Shown here piece after piece: positions 7,819 through 14,215 of a DNA stretch of 18,553 nucleotides (position 1 is its first letter; the number at the start of each line of letters is the position of its first letter). Below the pieces are notes generated by a model. The model made no database searches, had not been told where the DNA came from, and saw only the letters and a program-made list of their open reading frames with translations. Source of the DNA: Chloroflexia bacterium (GTDB taxonomy: Bacteria; Chloroflexota; Chloroflexia; Thermomicrobiales; JALYUS01); contig JAICIL010000052.1 of NCBI GenBank assembly GCA_025924435.1, positions 1-18,553 of the forward strand. Reading direction: 5' to 3'. Made by a program: the position numbers and the translations under genes.

Positions 7819-8358
7819 CTATTTCCCCGCGCTCCACAGAATTTCCCCCATTTTCGCGTCGGGCCAGCGCAGGAAGTCGTCCTCTGAGCGAATGAGTACG
7901 TCATCACCCATGCGGAAATCTTCCGCCTTGTGGCCGACACCGATATACACGTTTTTCTTGCTGAAGCAGAACTTGATGACGCGTACCTCGTCGTCTTTGC
8001 CTATCCATAGGTTCCATCCGAGGACTTCCACCCTTTGTAGAATATCGCCGATAAGCGGTCGCCACAGTGGTGTCTCGTTGGCTTCAAGTCGCTCGTATGC
8101 ACCTGTTCGACCGAATGAGTGATATCCCACTTCTACTCCTGAATCGCCGTGCCATACTGCATTCTGCTTCCAAGACACGTAAATATCCGTTCCATTTGCA
8201 AATTCGAGTTCAACCTCGCCTCCCGTGTAGAATAGTGGACTGCCGATCTCTTCCATATTCCATTCCCATTGAAGACACCAGTAGTTCACCCGCATAAGAC
8301 GGGATCCCACTGTGGCAGCGAGCGGAGGCGTCACGCTCGTTGATAGATAGTGTTCCAT
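7819..8358 (-). CDS. hypothetical protein, beta-rich, 179 aa
   Basis: Not recognised. The protein is soluble, acidic, Trp- and Gly-rich, with alternating hydrophobic patterns suggesting beta strands: RVNYWCLQWEW, GEVELEFANGTDIYVSWKQNAVWH, VRVIKFCFSKKNVYIGVGH. No signal peptide or membrane segment is seen. The ATG at 8358 has AGGAG eight bases upstream (CAGGAGATAGAAAT), a convincing ribosome binding site. It begins 26 bases after the acetyltransferase stop, so the two could share a transcript, although TATGAT just upstream (within the acetyltransferase end) could give a separate promoter. The DNA is visibly A/T-richer than its neighbours and its codons are less GC-biased. The composition resembles small polymorphic-toxin immunity or phage-type proteins, but nothing firm supports that. 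Confidence 0.65.
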   Translation of the reverse strand: MEHYLSTSVTPPLAATVGSRLMRVNYWCLQWEWNMEEIGSPLFYTGGEVELEFANGTDIYVSWKQNAVWHGDSGVEVGYHSFGRTGAYERLEANETPLWRPLIGDILQRVEVLGWNLWIGKDDEVRVIKFCFSKKNVYIGVGHKAEDFRMGDDVLIRSEDDFLRWPDAKMGEILWSAGK

Positions 8359-8384
8359 ATTTCTATCTCCTGAAAAGGATCATA

Positions 8385-8927
8385 TCATCCGCGCAACAAT
8401 GCAGTGTCGAGCCAGCCGTATCCGGCGTCCATCAGCATTATCCCCTCGAACGGCGCGGGCTGCTCACGGATAAACTGGCCGCCCAATGCCGCGTAGAAGC
8501 GGCGTGCGGGACGGTTCTCGCGCAGCATCCAGACGAGCAGGGAGGTGATGCCGTCCGCCGCCAGCCGCGCCGCGACGGCGCGCATCAGCGCCCGCCCGAC
8601 GCCTTGCCCTTGCGCCTCCGGGCGCACATGCAGGACGTACAACTCGCCCCGATAGTGCGGGTCGCCGCCCAACTCCGGCCCGCCCGACGCGATGCCGATC
8701 AGTTGCCCGCCCGCGTCCTCCGCGACATAGACGAACTCCGCGCCGCCCGGCTCCGCGAGCACGCCATCCCAATGTCGCCGCCGGGATTCCTCCGTGATGC
8801 CGTCCAACAGATCGTCCGGCACGATGCCGCGATACGCCGCACGCCAGTTGTCGAGGTGCAGCCGCGCGATGGCCGCCGCGTCCGCCCGCGTCGCCTCTCG
8901 TACACGCACCTTTTCACTCCCAATCAT
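8385..8927 (-). CDS. GNAT family N-acetyltransferase
   Basis: A 180 aa GCN5-related acetyltransferase that should move an acetyl group from acetyl-CoA to an amine of an unknown acceptor. After RVREATRADAAAIARLH, the fold's strand 4/helix 3 region reads LYVLHVRPEAQGQGVGRALM (about residues 97-115), with the Q/RxxGxG/A pyrophosphate-binding loop at QGQGVG. Motif B is present as ENRPARRFYAALGG (137-150). The segment NWRAAYRGIVPDDLL is common in GNATs related to ribosomal or small-molecule acetylases. The start at 8927 (MIGSEKVRVRE) is chosen over 8987 because sequence upstream overlaps an inverted repeat and reads as Arg/Ser-rich. A GTG at 8909 is also possible. No partner gene points to the substrate. 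Confidence 0.88.
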   Translation of the reverse strand: MIGSEKVRVREATRADAAAIARLHLDNWRAAYRGIVPDDLLDGITEESRRRHWDGVLAEPGGAEFVYVAEDAGGQLIGIASGGPELGGDPHYRGELYVLHVRPEAQGQGVGRALMRAVAARLAADGITSLLVWMLRENRPARRFYAALGGQFIREQPAPFEGIMLMDAGYGWLDTALLRG

Positions 8928-8950
8928 CGGCACAAAAGGACGGGAACGCG

Positions 8951-9006
8951 AACCGCCAAGACGCCAAGAACGCCAAGGGAGGAACATATTTGGCGTCTTG
9001 GCGGTT
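8951..9006. repeat. 17-bp perfect inverted repeat with CGCCAAGA units
   Basis: AACCGCCAAGACGCCAA (8951-8967) is repeated in inverse at 8990-9006, separated by 22 bases. The left side is also a short tandem of CGCCAAG units (8954-8960, 8962-8968, 8971-8977). It sits 21 bases after the stop of the M55 peptidase gene and 23 bases before the acetyltransferase start. Neither strand has a T-run next to it, so a dispersed palindromic repeat or a Rho-assisted transcript end are both possible. Confidence 0.75.
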
Positions 9007-9027
9007 TATCCGGTCTCCCATCGCGCG

Positions 9028-9846
9028 TCACCGATCCGCGTTGCGGGCGATCAGATAGGCGGCGATGTAGGTGCGGTAGGCGGAGACGACATCGGGCGAG
9101 ACCCAGCGGATGGAGCGGTCGCCGGTGCGCTCGACGGTCGGCAGCATCTCCACCATATCCGCGTGCAGCGACGTATTCCACTGCGTCTCCATCGTCACGG
9201 GCGTCGCCATCGTGTACGGCTTCAGGGAGGGGAGACGGCGCATCGCCTCCCGCGCGCCCTGCCGGATGCGCTCGCGCGCGACGGTCGGATGTACCATCCG
9301 GGCGGCGACGCGGTTGATCCCCGCTTTCGTCACGACGGTGACGATCTCCGGCCCGAAGTCCGCGACCGCCTCGGCGGCGGTCGCGTCGTCGCCCGTGATG
9401 AGTGCGAGCGGCACGCCGTACTGCCCGGCGACCGCCGCGTTGAGCGTCGCCTCGGAGCAGATCACGCCGTTCATGCGCGTCTCGTACGGGCTGAAGGTGT
9501 GGTTGAGGACGCCCCGCGCGCTCCCGGCCCGGCCGTGGTAGCCGACGAGGAAGAGCGCGTCGCACGACTCGTCCAGCCCCTCGACCATGAACATCGGCTT
9601 GTGCCGCCCCTGGATCAGTTCGGCGGCGGGGTGGAGCAGTTCCGGCAGCAGGTTGCGCATCGGCCCGTGGCTGTCGTTGACGACAATCTCCGTCGCGCCC
9701 CCGGCGAGCACGCCTTCGATCGCCTCGTTCGTTTCGAGCGTCGTCAGGCGGCACATTGCCTGGTACGCCGCGCTGTCCCCGCGCACCTGATCCCAGTCCA
9801 CGACCCCCGCGACCCCCTCGACATCCACGGACAGATAAACGCGCAT
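9028..9846 (-). CDS. M55 family metallopeptidase (D-aminopeptidase DppA-like)
   Basis: A 272 aa zinc peptidase of the DppA family, which in Bacillus removes N-terminal D-Ala and D-Gly from peptides and works in a self-compartmentalised decamer. The N-terminus MRVYLSVDVEGVAGVVDWDQ gives the metal ligands D8 and E10. VNDSHGPMRNLLPELLHP (H60), FLVGYHGRAG (H104) and CSEATLNAAVAG (E132) supply the others, and GLDESCDALFLVGYH and ITGDDATAAEA are family landmarks. There is no signal peptide. The ATG at 9846 has GGGAGGAG upstream. No peptide permease genes accompany it, so the dpp-operon role in murein peptide use is only possible. A hypothetical gene ends 19 bases upstream on the same strand and may be co-transcribed. 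Confidence 0.9.
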   Translation of the reverse strand: MRVYLSVDVEGVAGVVDWDQVRGDSAAYQAMCRLTTLETNEAIEGVLAGGATEIVVNDSHGPMRNLLPELLHPAAELIQGRHKPMFMVEGLDESCDALFLVGYHGRAGSARGVLNHTFSPYETRMNGVICSEATLNAAVAGQYGVPLALITGDDATAAEAVADFGPEIVTVVTKAGINRVAARMVHPTVARERIRQGAREAMRRLPSLKPYTMATPVTMETQWNTSLHADMVEMLPTVERTGDRSIRWVSPDVVSAYRTYIAAYLIARNADR

Positions 9847-9865
9847 ATACCGTTCTCCTCCCTCG

Positions 9866-10393
9866 TCATGCAATGATGCCGAAATAACGGCTGAACCAGG
9901 ATTCCACCCACCAATGAATTGCATCCCCCCGCGTATAGGGCTGTTGCAGTACGGTAAGGGGGATATAGCGATACCCCCATTTCCTGAATAGCACGAGCAG
10001 CGGTGCCATATCCATGTCATCGGGCTGATATTTATCGGGCAAGCTGACGTGGAAGGGTGTATATGCTCCCTCGACCAACGGTTCAAAATACGTCGTGACG
10101 AAACTCCCGAAGTTGCTGACGCGGATATGCATCTGGTCCCGATTATCCTGACGATCCAGAAAGCGATAGGGCGCATGAGATCGGAACCAAGGCAAAGCAA
10201 TCTCTCCGTGATAACTTCTATCTTGAAGTGCCGGGTGCATTCGGACATATATCTCGCCGCGCTCTCGCAGTAAGTCGGTAGCGAATGCCGCGAACTTATC
10301 CTTGGCCGCCGCCAAATCGAAATCCTCAGGTTGTTCAGCGAGAATGTTGCGGTCATATTCGATGAACAGTGCAATGTATTCTGCGAGAGTCAT
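9866..10393 (-). CDS. hypothetical protein, 175 aa
   Basis: Not recognised. It is a soluble protein with a helical N-terminal part (MTLAEYIALFIEYDRNILAEQ, LAAAKDKFAAFATDLLRE) and an aromatic-rich C-terminal part (LLVLFRKWGYRYIPLTVLQQPY, IHWWVESWFSRYFG). No membrane segment, signal peptide or cysteine is seen. ATG at 10393 follows GAGGTGAGGG, a good ribosome binding site. The next gene (M55 peptidase) starts 19 bases after the stop. The upstream region contains the palindrome AGTATACT (10425-10432), which gives a TATACT -10-like box in both directions toward this gene and the divergent membrane-protein gene, but no matching -35. The gene is A/T-richer than the surrounding genes, like two other orphan genes in this minus-strand block. 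Confidence 0.68.
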   Translation of the reverse strand: MTLAEYIALFIEYDRNILAEQPEDFDLAAAKDKFAAFATDLLRERGEIYVRMHPALQDRSYHGEIALPWFRSHAPYRFLDRQDNRDQMHIRVSNFGSFVTTYFEPLVEGAYTPFHVSLPDKYQPDDMDMAPLLVLFRKWGYRYIPLTVLQQPYTRGDAIHWWVESWFSRYFGIIA

Positions 10394-10493
10394 CCCTCAC
10401 CTCAACTCATTCTGATCTTTGGCAAGTATACTGGGTGGCGAGAGGAGATGCCTGCATGCTGGCCACACAATCTACAACGGGGACGACACGCTG

Positions 10494-10964
10494 ATGCGCC
10501 GGTTGACGACCGCATTTCTCGCGAGCCTCGGCGTCTGCCTCGTCGCCTCGTTCATCATCGCGATTGTCGCGCACATTGACGGCGGCTCGTGGCTGATTTA
10601 TCCGCTCGGCGTGCTGGTCGTCGTGCCGATCCCCGTGATGCTCGTGCTCCTCTACGTCCTCATGCGGCGCGCGCTCCATGATGAAGGCGCGGGCGATCCA
10701 CTGCGGGCAGGCGGGCGGCTTGAGGCGGCGGTCGTCGCGGCGGTGGCGCGCACCTTCCCCGCCGACGAGCGCGCGGAGGCGCTGGCGATCCTCTCCGCCT
10801 ACGGCGTCGGGCCGGACGAACCCGAGCGCACGCGCGTCCGATTGGCGATTATCCGCCTCGGCGGGGACCTCGACCGCCTTCGCTACTTCACCGATCAGGC
10901 GAAGCAGGAGTATCGAGACATCCTCGCGTGGGACGCGGAAACAGCCGCTCCCCGCCGGGATTGA
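10494..10964 (+). CDS. small membrane protein with cytoplasmic helical tail, 156 aa
   Basis: Not assigned to a family. Two hydrophobic segments come first: about residues 6-25 (TTAFLASLGVCLVASFIIAI) and 34-57 (WLIYPLGVLVVVPIPVMLVLLYVL). A charged region with helices follows (GGRLEAAVVAAVARTFPADERAEALAILSAYG and PERTRVRLAIIRLGGDLDRLRYFTDQAKQEYRDIL). The layout suggests a membrane anchor with a cytoplasmic helical domain. The ATG at 10494 is preferred because MRRLTTAF gives a positive-inside N-terminus; the frame is open to a TTG at 10419. High-GC codon use agrees with the host. It is transcribed away from the neighbouring hypothetical gene and is followed by a probable intrinsic terminator. 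Confidence 0.7.
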   Translation: MRRLTTAFLASLGVCLVASFIIAIVAHIDGGSWLIYPLGVLVVVPIPVMLVLLYVLMRRALHDEGAGDPLRAGGRLEAAVVAAVARTFPADERAEALAILSAYGVGPDEPERTRVRLAIIRLGGDLDRLRYFTDQAKQEYRDILAWDAETAAPRRD

Positions 10965-10997
10965 ATTCTCCAGGCACGCAGTTGGAGGCATTTTCTT

Positions 10998-11028
10998 TGG
11001 CGGTAGCAGGCTGCTACCACCAGGTTTT
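10998..11028 (+). terminator. intrinsic terminator after the small membrane protein gene
   Basis: GGTAGCAG (11002-11009) and CTGCTACC (11011-11018) form a strong hairpin, extended by TGG/CCA after one mismatch (10998-11022). TTTT follows at 11025-11028. It lies 33 bases after the stop at 10964 and faces the convergent toxin gene ending at 11067, so it suits the plus-strand transcript. The rest of the 102-base gap shows nothing else. Confidence 0.6.
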
Positions 11029-11066
11029 CTCTGGCGAACTGCATAACTCCTATTCTCATGCGATCC

Positions 11067-11480
11067 TCATTCATTCAGAAGCGCGCGCGCGTAGTGGGCA
11101 TCCAGCAATTGCCGGGCCTCCTCCGAGGTCGTGGCGGCGATTGCTTCGTCCGAATAATGCAGCATCTCGCGGAGGAATCGTTCCTGATACGGGCGGAGCG
11201 ACAGTTCCCGTTCGGGCGCGGGCGGGTTGGCATACCGGACGGATGTGCCATCCAACCCCTTCCAGAATTCATCTTCGCTGACGAGGCGCAGTTGCCTCTG
11301 CCAGACGAGTTTCCAGAGATTGGCCGGTACGTCCGCGCCCTCGTCGTCGCGAGGAATTATCGCGCCGGAGGATGACCCGTCCGGCAGCGGTTTGATGAGC
11401 CGCGTGTGGTCGCCCTCGCTCCGTTCGTATCCCTGCGCCTCGCAGAACCGGCGCACCTGCCGCCACGTCGGGCGCGGCAT
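11067..11480 (-). CDS. HicA-like toxin (probable mRNA interferase)
   Basis: A 137 aa protein whose first ~75 residues resemble the HicA double-stranded-RNA-binding-like toxin fold. It starts TWRQVRRFCEAQGYERSEG, followed by DHTRLIKPLPDG with a candidate catalytic histidine H25, then AIIPRDDEGADVPANLWKLVWQRQL. The remaining ~60 residues (ELSLRPYQERFLREML, SDEAIAATTSEEARQLLDAH) are an extra helical extension; classical HicA is only about 60-80 aa. The start ATG overlaps the antitoxin stop by one base (TAATG on this strand), so translation is coupled and the antitoxin comes first. HicA proteins cleave or block mRNA when unbound. Homology to HicA is inferred from motif pattern only and could be tested by profile search; a plain hypothetical is the alternative. 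Confidence 0.65.
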   Translation of the reverse strand: MPRPTWRQVRRFCEAQGYERSEGDHTRLIKPLPDGSSSGAIIPRDDEGADVPANLWKLVWQRQLRLVSEDEFWKGLDGTSVRYANPPAPERELSLRPYQERFLREMLHYSDEAIAATTSEEARQLLDAHYARALLNE

Positions 11481-11950
11481 TATCGCGGCGCCGCGTGCGG
11501 CGGATCCATCGGCGCGAAGAGCATCTGTTTCAGATCGGCGTCGTCCTCGGCGAGGCTGAGGCGCACGACGTACGGATAGTGCGCCGCCTTGTCGCGGAAA
11601 TGGCGGTAGAAAGTGTAGCGTTCCAGGTAATCGCGCACATAGCCGCGCACCGCCGCGAGCAGGGCGTCGCGGGCCGCTGGCGGCGTGTCGCCGTATGCAC
11701 CGATATTCAACTCGTCAATCCAGAGCGTGTAGCCGCCCGCTTCCGCTTCGGGGATGATGTGCACATGGCTGACATACGCGCCGACGAGATCGCGCAGCTG
11801 GTCGCGCGCCATGAGCACCGCGTCCGCGTCACCCCGGCGATGGATACGCACCGGGCGCCCGGCTTCGACCGCCGTGTCATAGAGCGCGCTAAAATTGGAG
11901 CGCGCTTCGCTCAGCGGTATCGTCGCGATCATTTCGTCCTGTGAGGCCAT
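11480..11950 (-). CDS. hybrid antitoxin: Phd/YefM-like domain plus HicB-like domain
   Basis: A 156 aa protein, first gene of a toxin-antitoxin pair. Residues 7-57 look like the Phd/YefM DNA-binding dimerisation domain: MIATIPLSEARSNFSALYDT, then RPVRIHRRGDADAVLMARDQL. Residues 72-110 follow the HicB partial RNase H pattern (YTLWIDELNIGAYGDTPPAARDALLAAVRGYVRDYLE), with the periodic strand-helix layout known from HicB. The C-terminal part (YVVRLSLAEDDADLKQMLFAP) may bind the toxin. The ATG at 11950 gives a protein starting directly before the Phd-like domain with AGGA upstream; a longer frame to 12037 runs through the promoter and is rejected. Promoter and repeated operator sites lie just upstream. 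The toxin starts at the stop codon. Confidence 0.72.
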   Translation of the reverse strand: MASQDEMIATIPLSEARSNFSALYDTAVEAGRPVRIHRRGDADAVLMARDQLRDLVGAYVSHVHIIPEAEAGGYTLWIDELNIGAYGDTPPAARDALLAAVRGYVRDYLERYTFYRHFRDKAAHYPYVVRLSLAEDDADLKQMLFAPMDPPHAAPR

Positions 11951-11984
11951 CGGATTCCTGCCCCTCCGCGATGGAACGTACAAA

Positions 11985-12000
11985 TCGTACGTATCGTACG
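11985..12000. promoter_or_regulatory. candidate toxin-antitoxin operator (TCGTACG repeats)
   Basis: Two copies of TCGTACG (11985-11991 and 11994-12000) are spaced nine bases apart, each containing the palindrome CGTACG. A weaker relative, CGTACA, precedes them at 11977-11982. They cover the -10 box of the minus-strand toxin-antitoxin promoter. Phd-type antitoxins bind such short repeated palindromes to repress their own operon, so this is a natural operator, though binding is inferred. Confidence 0.6.
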
Positions 12001-12021
12001 ACGAGATACACCGCCCATCAA
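11993..12021 (-). promoter_or_regulatory. sigma70-like promoter of the toxin-antitoxin operon
   Basis: On the minus strand TTGATG (12021-12016), a 17-base spacer and TACGAT (11998-11993) form a good -35/-10 pair, placing the start point near 11986, about 36 bases before the antitoxin ATG. It overlaps the TCGTACG repeats and lies back to back with the Mn-regulator promoter. Confidence 0.62.
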
Positions 12022-12041
12022 CTGCGGGCGAATCCATTCCC

Positions 12042-12070
12042 TTGACAGCAGAGTCGTGATGATTTATGAT
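12042..12070 (+). promoter_or_regulatory. consensus sigma70-type promoter of the mntR-mntH-usp operon
   Basis: TTGACA (12042-12047), a 17-base spacer, and TATGAT (12065-12070) make a near-perfect promoter. The transcript would start about 12077 and leave a leader of about 30 bases with AAGGAG five bases before the regulator ATG. Its -35 lies 20 bases from the divergent toxin-antitoxin promoter. Confidence 0.8.
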
Positions 12071-12087
12071 TTAGCCATAACTAAATC
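12068..12087. promoter_or_regulatory. inverted-repeat operator, candidate Mn-repressor box
   Basis: GATTTAG-ccataa-CTAAATC is a perfect 7-base inverted repeat with a six-base spacer that overlaps the -10 box and the predicted start point. DtxR/MntR-family repressors bind AT-rich palindromes of about 20 bases in this position when charged with metal. That the adjacent regulator binds it is inference. Confidence 0.68.
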
Positions 12088-12106
12088 TACTCTTCAAGGA
12101 GCGACG

Positions 12107-12844
12107 ATGTCGGAGTTGGTTCCCTCTCAATCCGAACAAGACTATCTGAAGGCGATCTATCACCTGACGCACGGCGAGGCGAGGGAGCGGACGGGGCCGG
12201 CCGCGCTGGCGGACTGGCTCGGCTTCTCCTGTGCGTCGGCGACGAATATGGTGAAGAAACTGGCGGAGCGCGGCCTCGTCACGCACAGCCCGTATCAGGG
12301 CGTCGCGCTGACGGAGACGGGCGAGAAGGTCGCGCTCGAAGTGCTGCGGCACCACCGGCTGCTGGAGACGTACCTGAGCGAGCGGCTCGGCGTGCCGTGG
12401 GAGCGGGTGCATGCGGAGGCGGATCGCCTCGAACACGCGCTCTCGGAGGACCTCGAAGCCCGGCTCGATGCCGCGCTCGGCTACCCGACGACCGACCCGC
12501 ACGGCGCGCCGATCCCGACGAAGGAGGGGGTCATCGCCGCCCCGGCGACGCAGCGGCTCTGGCATGTCGCGCCGGGCAGCACGGTGGTCGTCGCGGAAGT
12601 GGCGGACGAGGACGCCGCGCTCCTCACCTACGTCGCCGATCTCGGCCTCGTGCCGGGTGCGACGGTGGAGGTGCTGCGCAAAGCGCCCTTCGATGGCCCG
12701 CTGCATATCCGCGTCGGCGGCGGCGAATATGCCCTCGGTGAGACGGTGATGCGCGCGGTGTCGGTGGGCGTGCCTGCCTCCGCAGCTCCCCTCCCGCGGG
12801 CGCCCTCTGGGCACGAGGAAGGGGGAGCGCATGCGGAGCGATAG
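12107..12844 (+). CDS. mntR: DtxR/MntR-family metal-dependent transcriptional repressor
   Basis: A 245 aa regulator. The N-terminal winged helix (residues 4-65: SQSEQDYLKAIYHLTHGE, AALADWLGFSCASATNMVKKLAERGLV) is followed by the dimerisation/metal domain (LRHHRLLETYLSERLGV, WERVHAEADRLEHALSEDLE) and a C-terminal FeoA/SH3-like domain (about 152-225). Metal-ligand positions read D12, D106, E109 and H110. In DtxR the equivalents of D12 and D106 are Met10 and Cys102, whereas Bacillus MntR has acidic residues there, so Mn(II) selectivity is likely. Gene context with an Nramp transporter agrees. The ATG at 12107 is fixed by AAGGAG five bases upstream. It is the first gene of the operon and probably autoregulates through the palindrome at 12068-12087. 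Confidence 0.88.
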   Translation: MSELVPSQSEQDYLKAIYHLTHGEARERTGPAALADWLGFSCASATNMVKKLAERGLVTHSPYQGVALTETGEKVALEVLRHHRLLETYLSERLGVPWERVHAEADRLEHALSEDLEARLDAALGYPTTDPHGAPIPTKEGVIAAPATQRLWHVAPGSTVVVAEVADEDAALLTYVADLGLVPGATVEVLRKAPFDGPLHIRVGGGEYALGETVMRAVSVGVPASAAPLPRAPSGHEEGGAHAER

Positions 12845-14198
12845 GCCGATGCGGGAACGAGATACTTTGCTCGTGCGCACCTCCGCTCCGGTCGCCGCGA
12901 CGGCGACAACGACAACACCGGCAACATCATCCACGCAGACGGCGGCATCGGCGACGATGGTGCTGGAAGGGCGGAGCGGGAAACGGGGGCTGGCGCGGCT
13001 CCTCCCCTTTCTCGGCCCGGCCTTTATCGCCTGCATCGCCTACATGGACCCCGGCAACTTCGCGACGAATATCTCCGCCGGGGCGCAGTTCGGCTACCTG
13101 CTCGTCTGGGTGATCGTCGTCAGCAACCTGATGGCGATGCTCATCCAGTCCCTTTCGGCGAAACTCGGCATCGCGACGGGCCTCAGCCTGCCGGAAGTCT
13201 GCCGGGAGCATTTCGCGCCGCCCGTCGTCGTGGGGCTGTGGGTCTTCGCGGAACTGGTCGCCATCGCGACCGATCTGGCCGAATTCCTCGGCGCGGCGCT
13301 CGGCTTCAACCTGCTGTTCCATATCCCGCTGCTGCCCGCCGGGCTGCTCACCGCCGTCGCGACCTTCCTCATCCTCGGCCTGGAGCGGTACGGTTTCCGC
13401 CCGATGGAGGCGGTGATCACGGCAATGGTCGGCATCATCGCGCTCTGCTATATCCTCGAAACCGCGCTCGGCAAGCCGGATTTCGGGCAGGTCGGGCGGA
13501 GTTTCCTGCCGCCGAAGTTCGACGGGACGGAGAGCGTGCTGCTCGCGGTCGGCATCCTCGGCGCGACGGTGATGCCGCACGTCATCTATCTCCATTCCGC
13601 CCTGACGCAGCATCGCATCACGCCGAAGACGGCGGACGAGGCGCGGCGGCTTTTCCGCTTCGAGGTGTTCGATGTCGGCATCGCGATGGGCATCGCGGGC
13701 TTCATCAATGTGGCGATGCTCCTGATGGCCGCCGCGACCTTCCACGCGCACGGGTTCACCCATATTGACGCGATCGTGGACGCGCACAAGACATTGGAGC
13801 CGATCCTCGGCAGCAGCGCGGGCGTCATTTTCGCCGTCTCGCTCGTCTTCTCCGGCCTCTCCTCGTCGGCGGTCGGCACGATGAGTGGCCAGATCATCAT
13901 GCAGGGCTTTTTGCACCGGCACATCCCGATCTGGGTGCGGCGGCTCGTGACGATTGCCCCCTCGATCGTCGTCATCGCCATCGGCCTCGACGCGACGCGG
14001 ACGCTGATCGTCAGCCAGGTTGTCCTCTCGTTCGGCATCCCCTTCGCGCTCGTCCCGCTGGTGATGTTCACGCGGCGGCGCGCTATTATGGGGGCGCTCG
14101 TCAACCGCCCGGCGACCACCGCCGCGATCTCCATCGTCGCTTGTGTGATCATCGCGCTCAATCTCTTCCTCTTGCAGCAGACCTTCTTCGGGCGGTGA
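12831..14198 (+). CDS. mntH: Nramp family divalent metal (Mn2+/Fe2+) transporter
   Basis: A proton-coupled Mn2+/Fe2+ importer of the inner membrane, about 11 hydrophobic segments. The metal-binding TM1 motif DPGN is at 73-76, and the TM6 motif GATVMPH (244-250) supplies Ala245 and Met248; together with D73 and N76 these match the Nramp substrate site. FGYLLVWVIVVSNLMAMLIQSLSAKLG and ELVAIATDLAEFLGAALGFNLLF are classic TM2-TM4 sequences. The N-terminal ~50 residues are Thr/Ala-rich and probably disordered, so the start is uncertain: ATG 12831, overlapping the regulator stop by 14 bases, has GGGGGAG close by, while 12849 and 12957 are alternatives. The regulator directly upstream suggests repression when Mn is plentiful. 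Confidence 0.93.
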   Translation: MRSDRPMRERDTLLVRTSAPVAATATTTTPATSSTQTAASATMVLEGRSGKRGLARLLPFLGPAFIACIAYMDPGNFATNISAGAQFGYLLVWVIVVSNLMAMLIQSLSAKLGIATGLSLPEVCREHFAPPVVVGLWVFAELVAIATDLAEFLGAALGFNLLFHIPLLPAGLLTAVATFLILGLERYGFRPMEAVITAMVGIIALCYILETALGKPDFGQVGRSFLPPKFDGTESVLLAVGILGATVMPHVIYLHSALTQHRITPKTADEARRLFRFEVFDVGIAMGIAGFINVAMLLMAAATFHAHGFTHIDAIVDAHKTLEPILGSSAGVIFAVSLVFSGLSSSAVGTMSGQIIMQGFLHRHIPIWVRRLVTIAPSIVVIAIGLDATRTLIVSQVVLSFGIPFALVPLVMFTRRRAIMGALVNRPATTAAISIVACVIIALNLFLLQQTFFGR

Positions 14199-14215
14199 AA
14201 GGTGAGGGGGAATCA

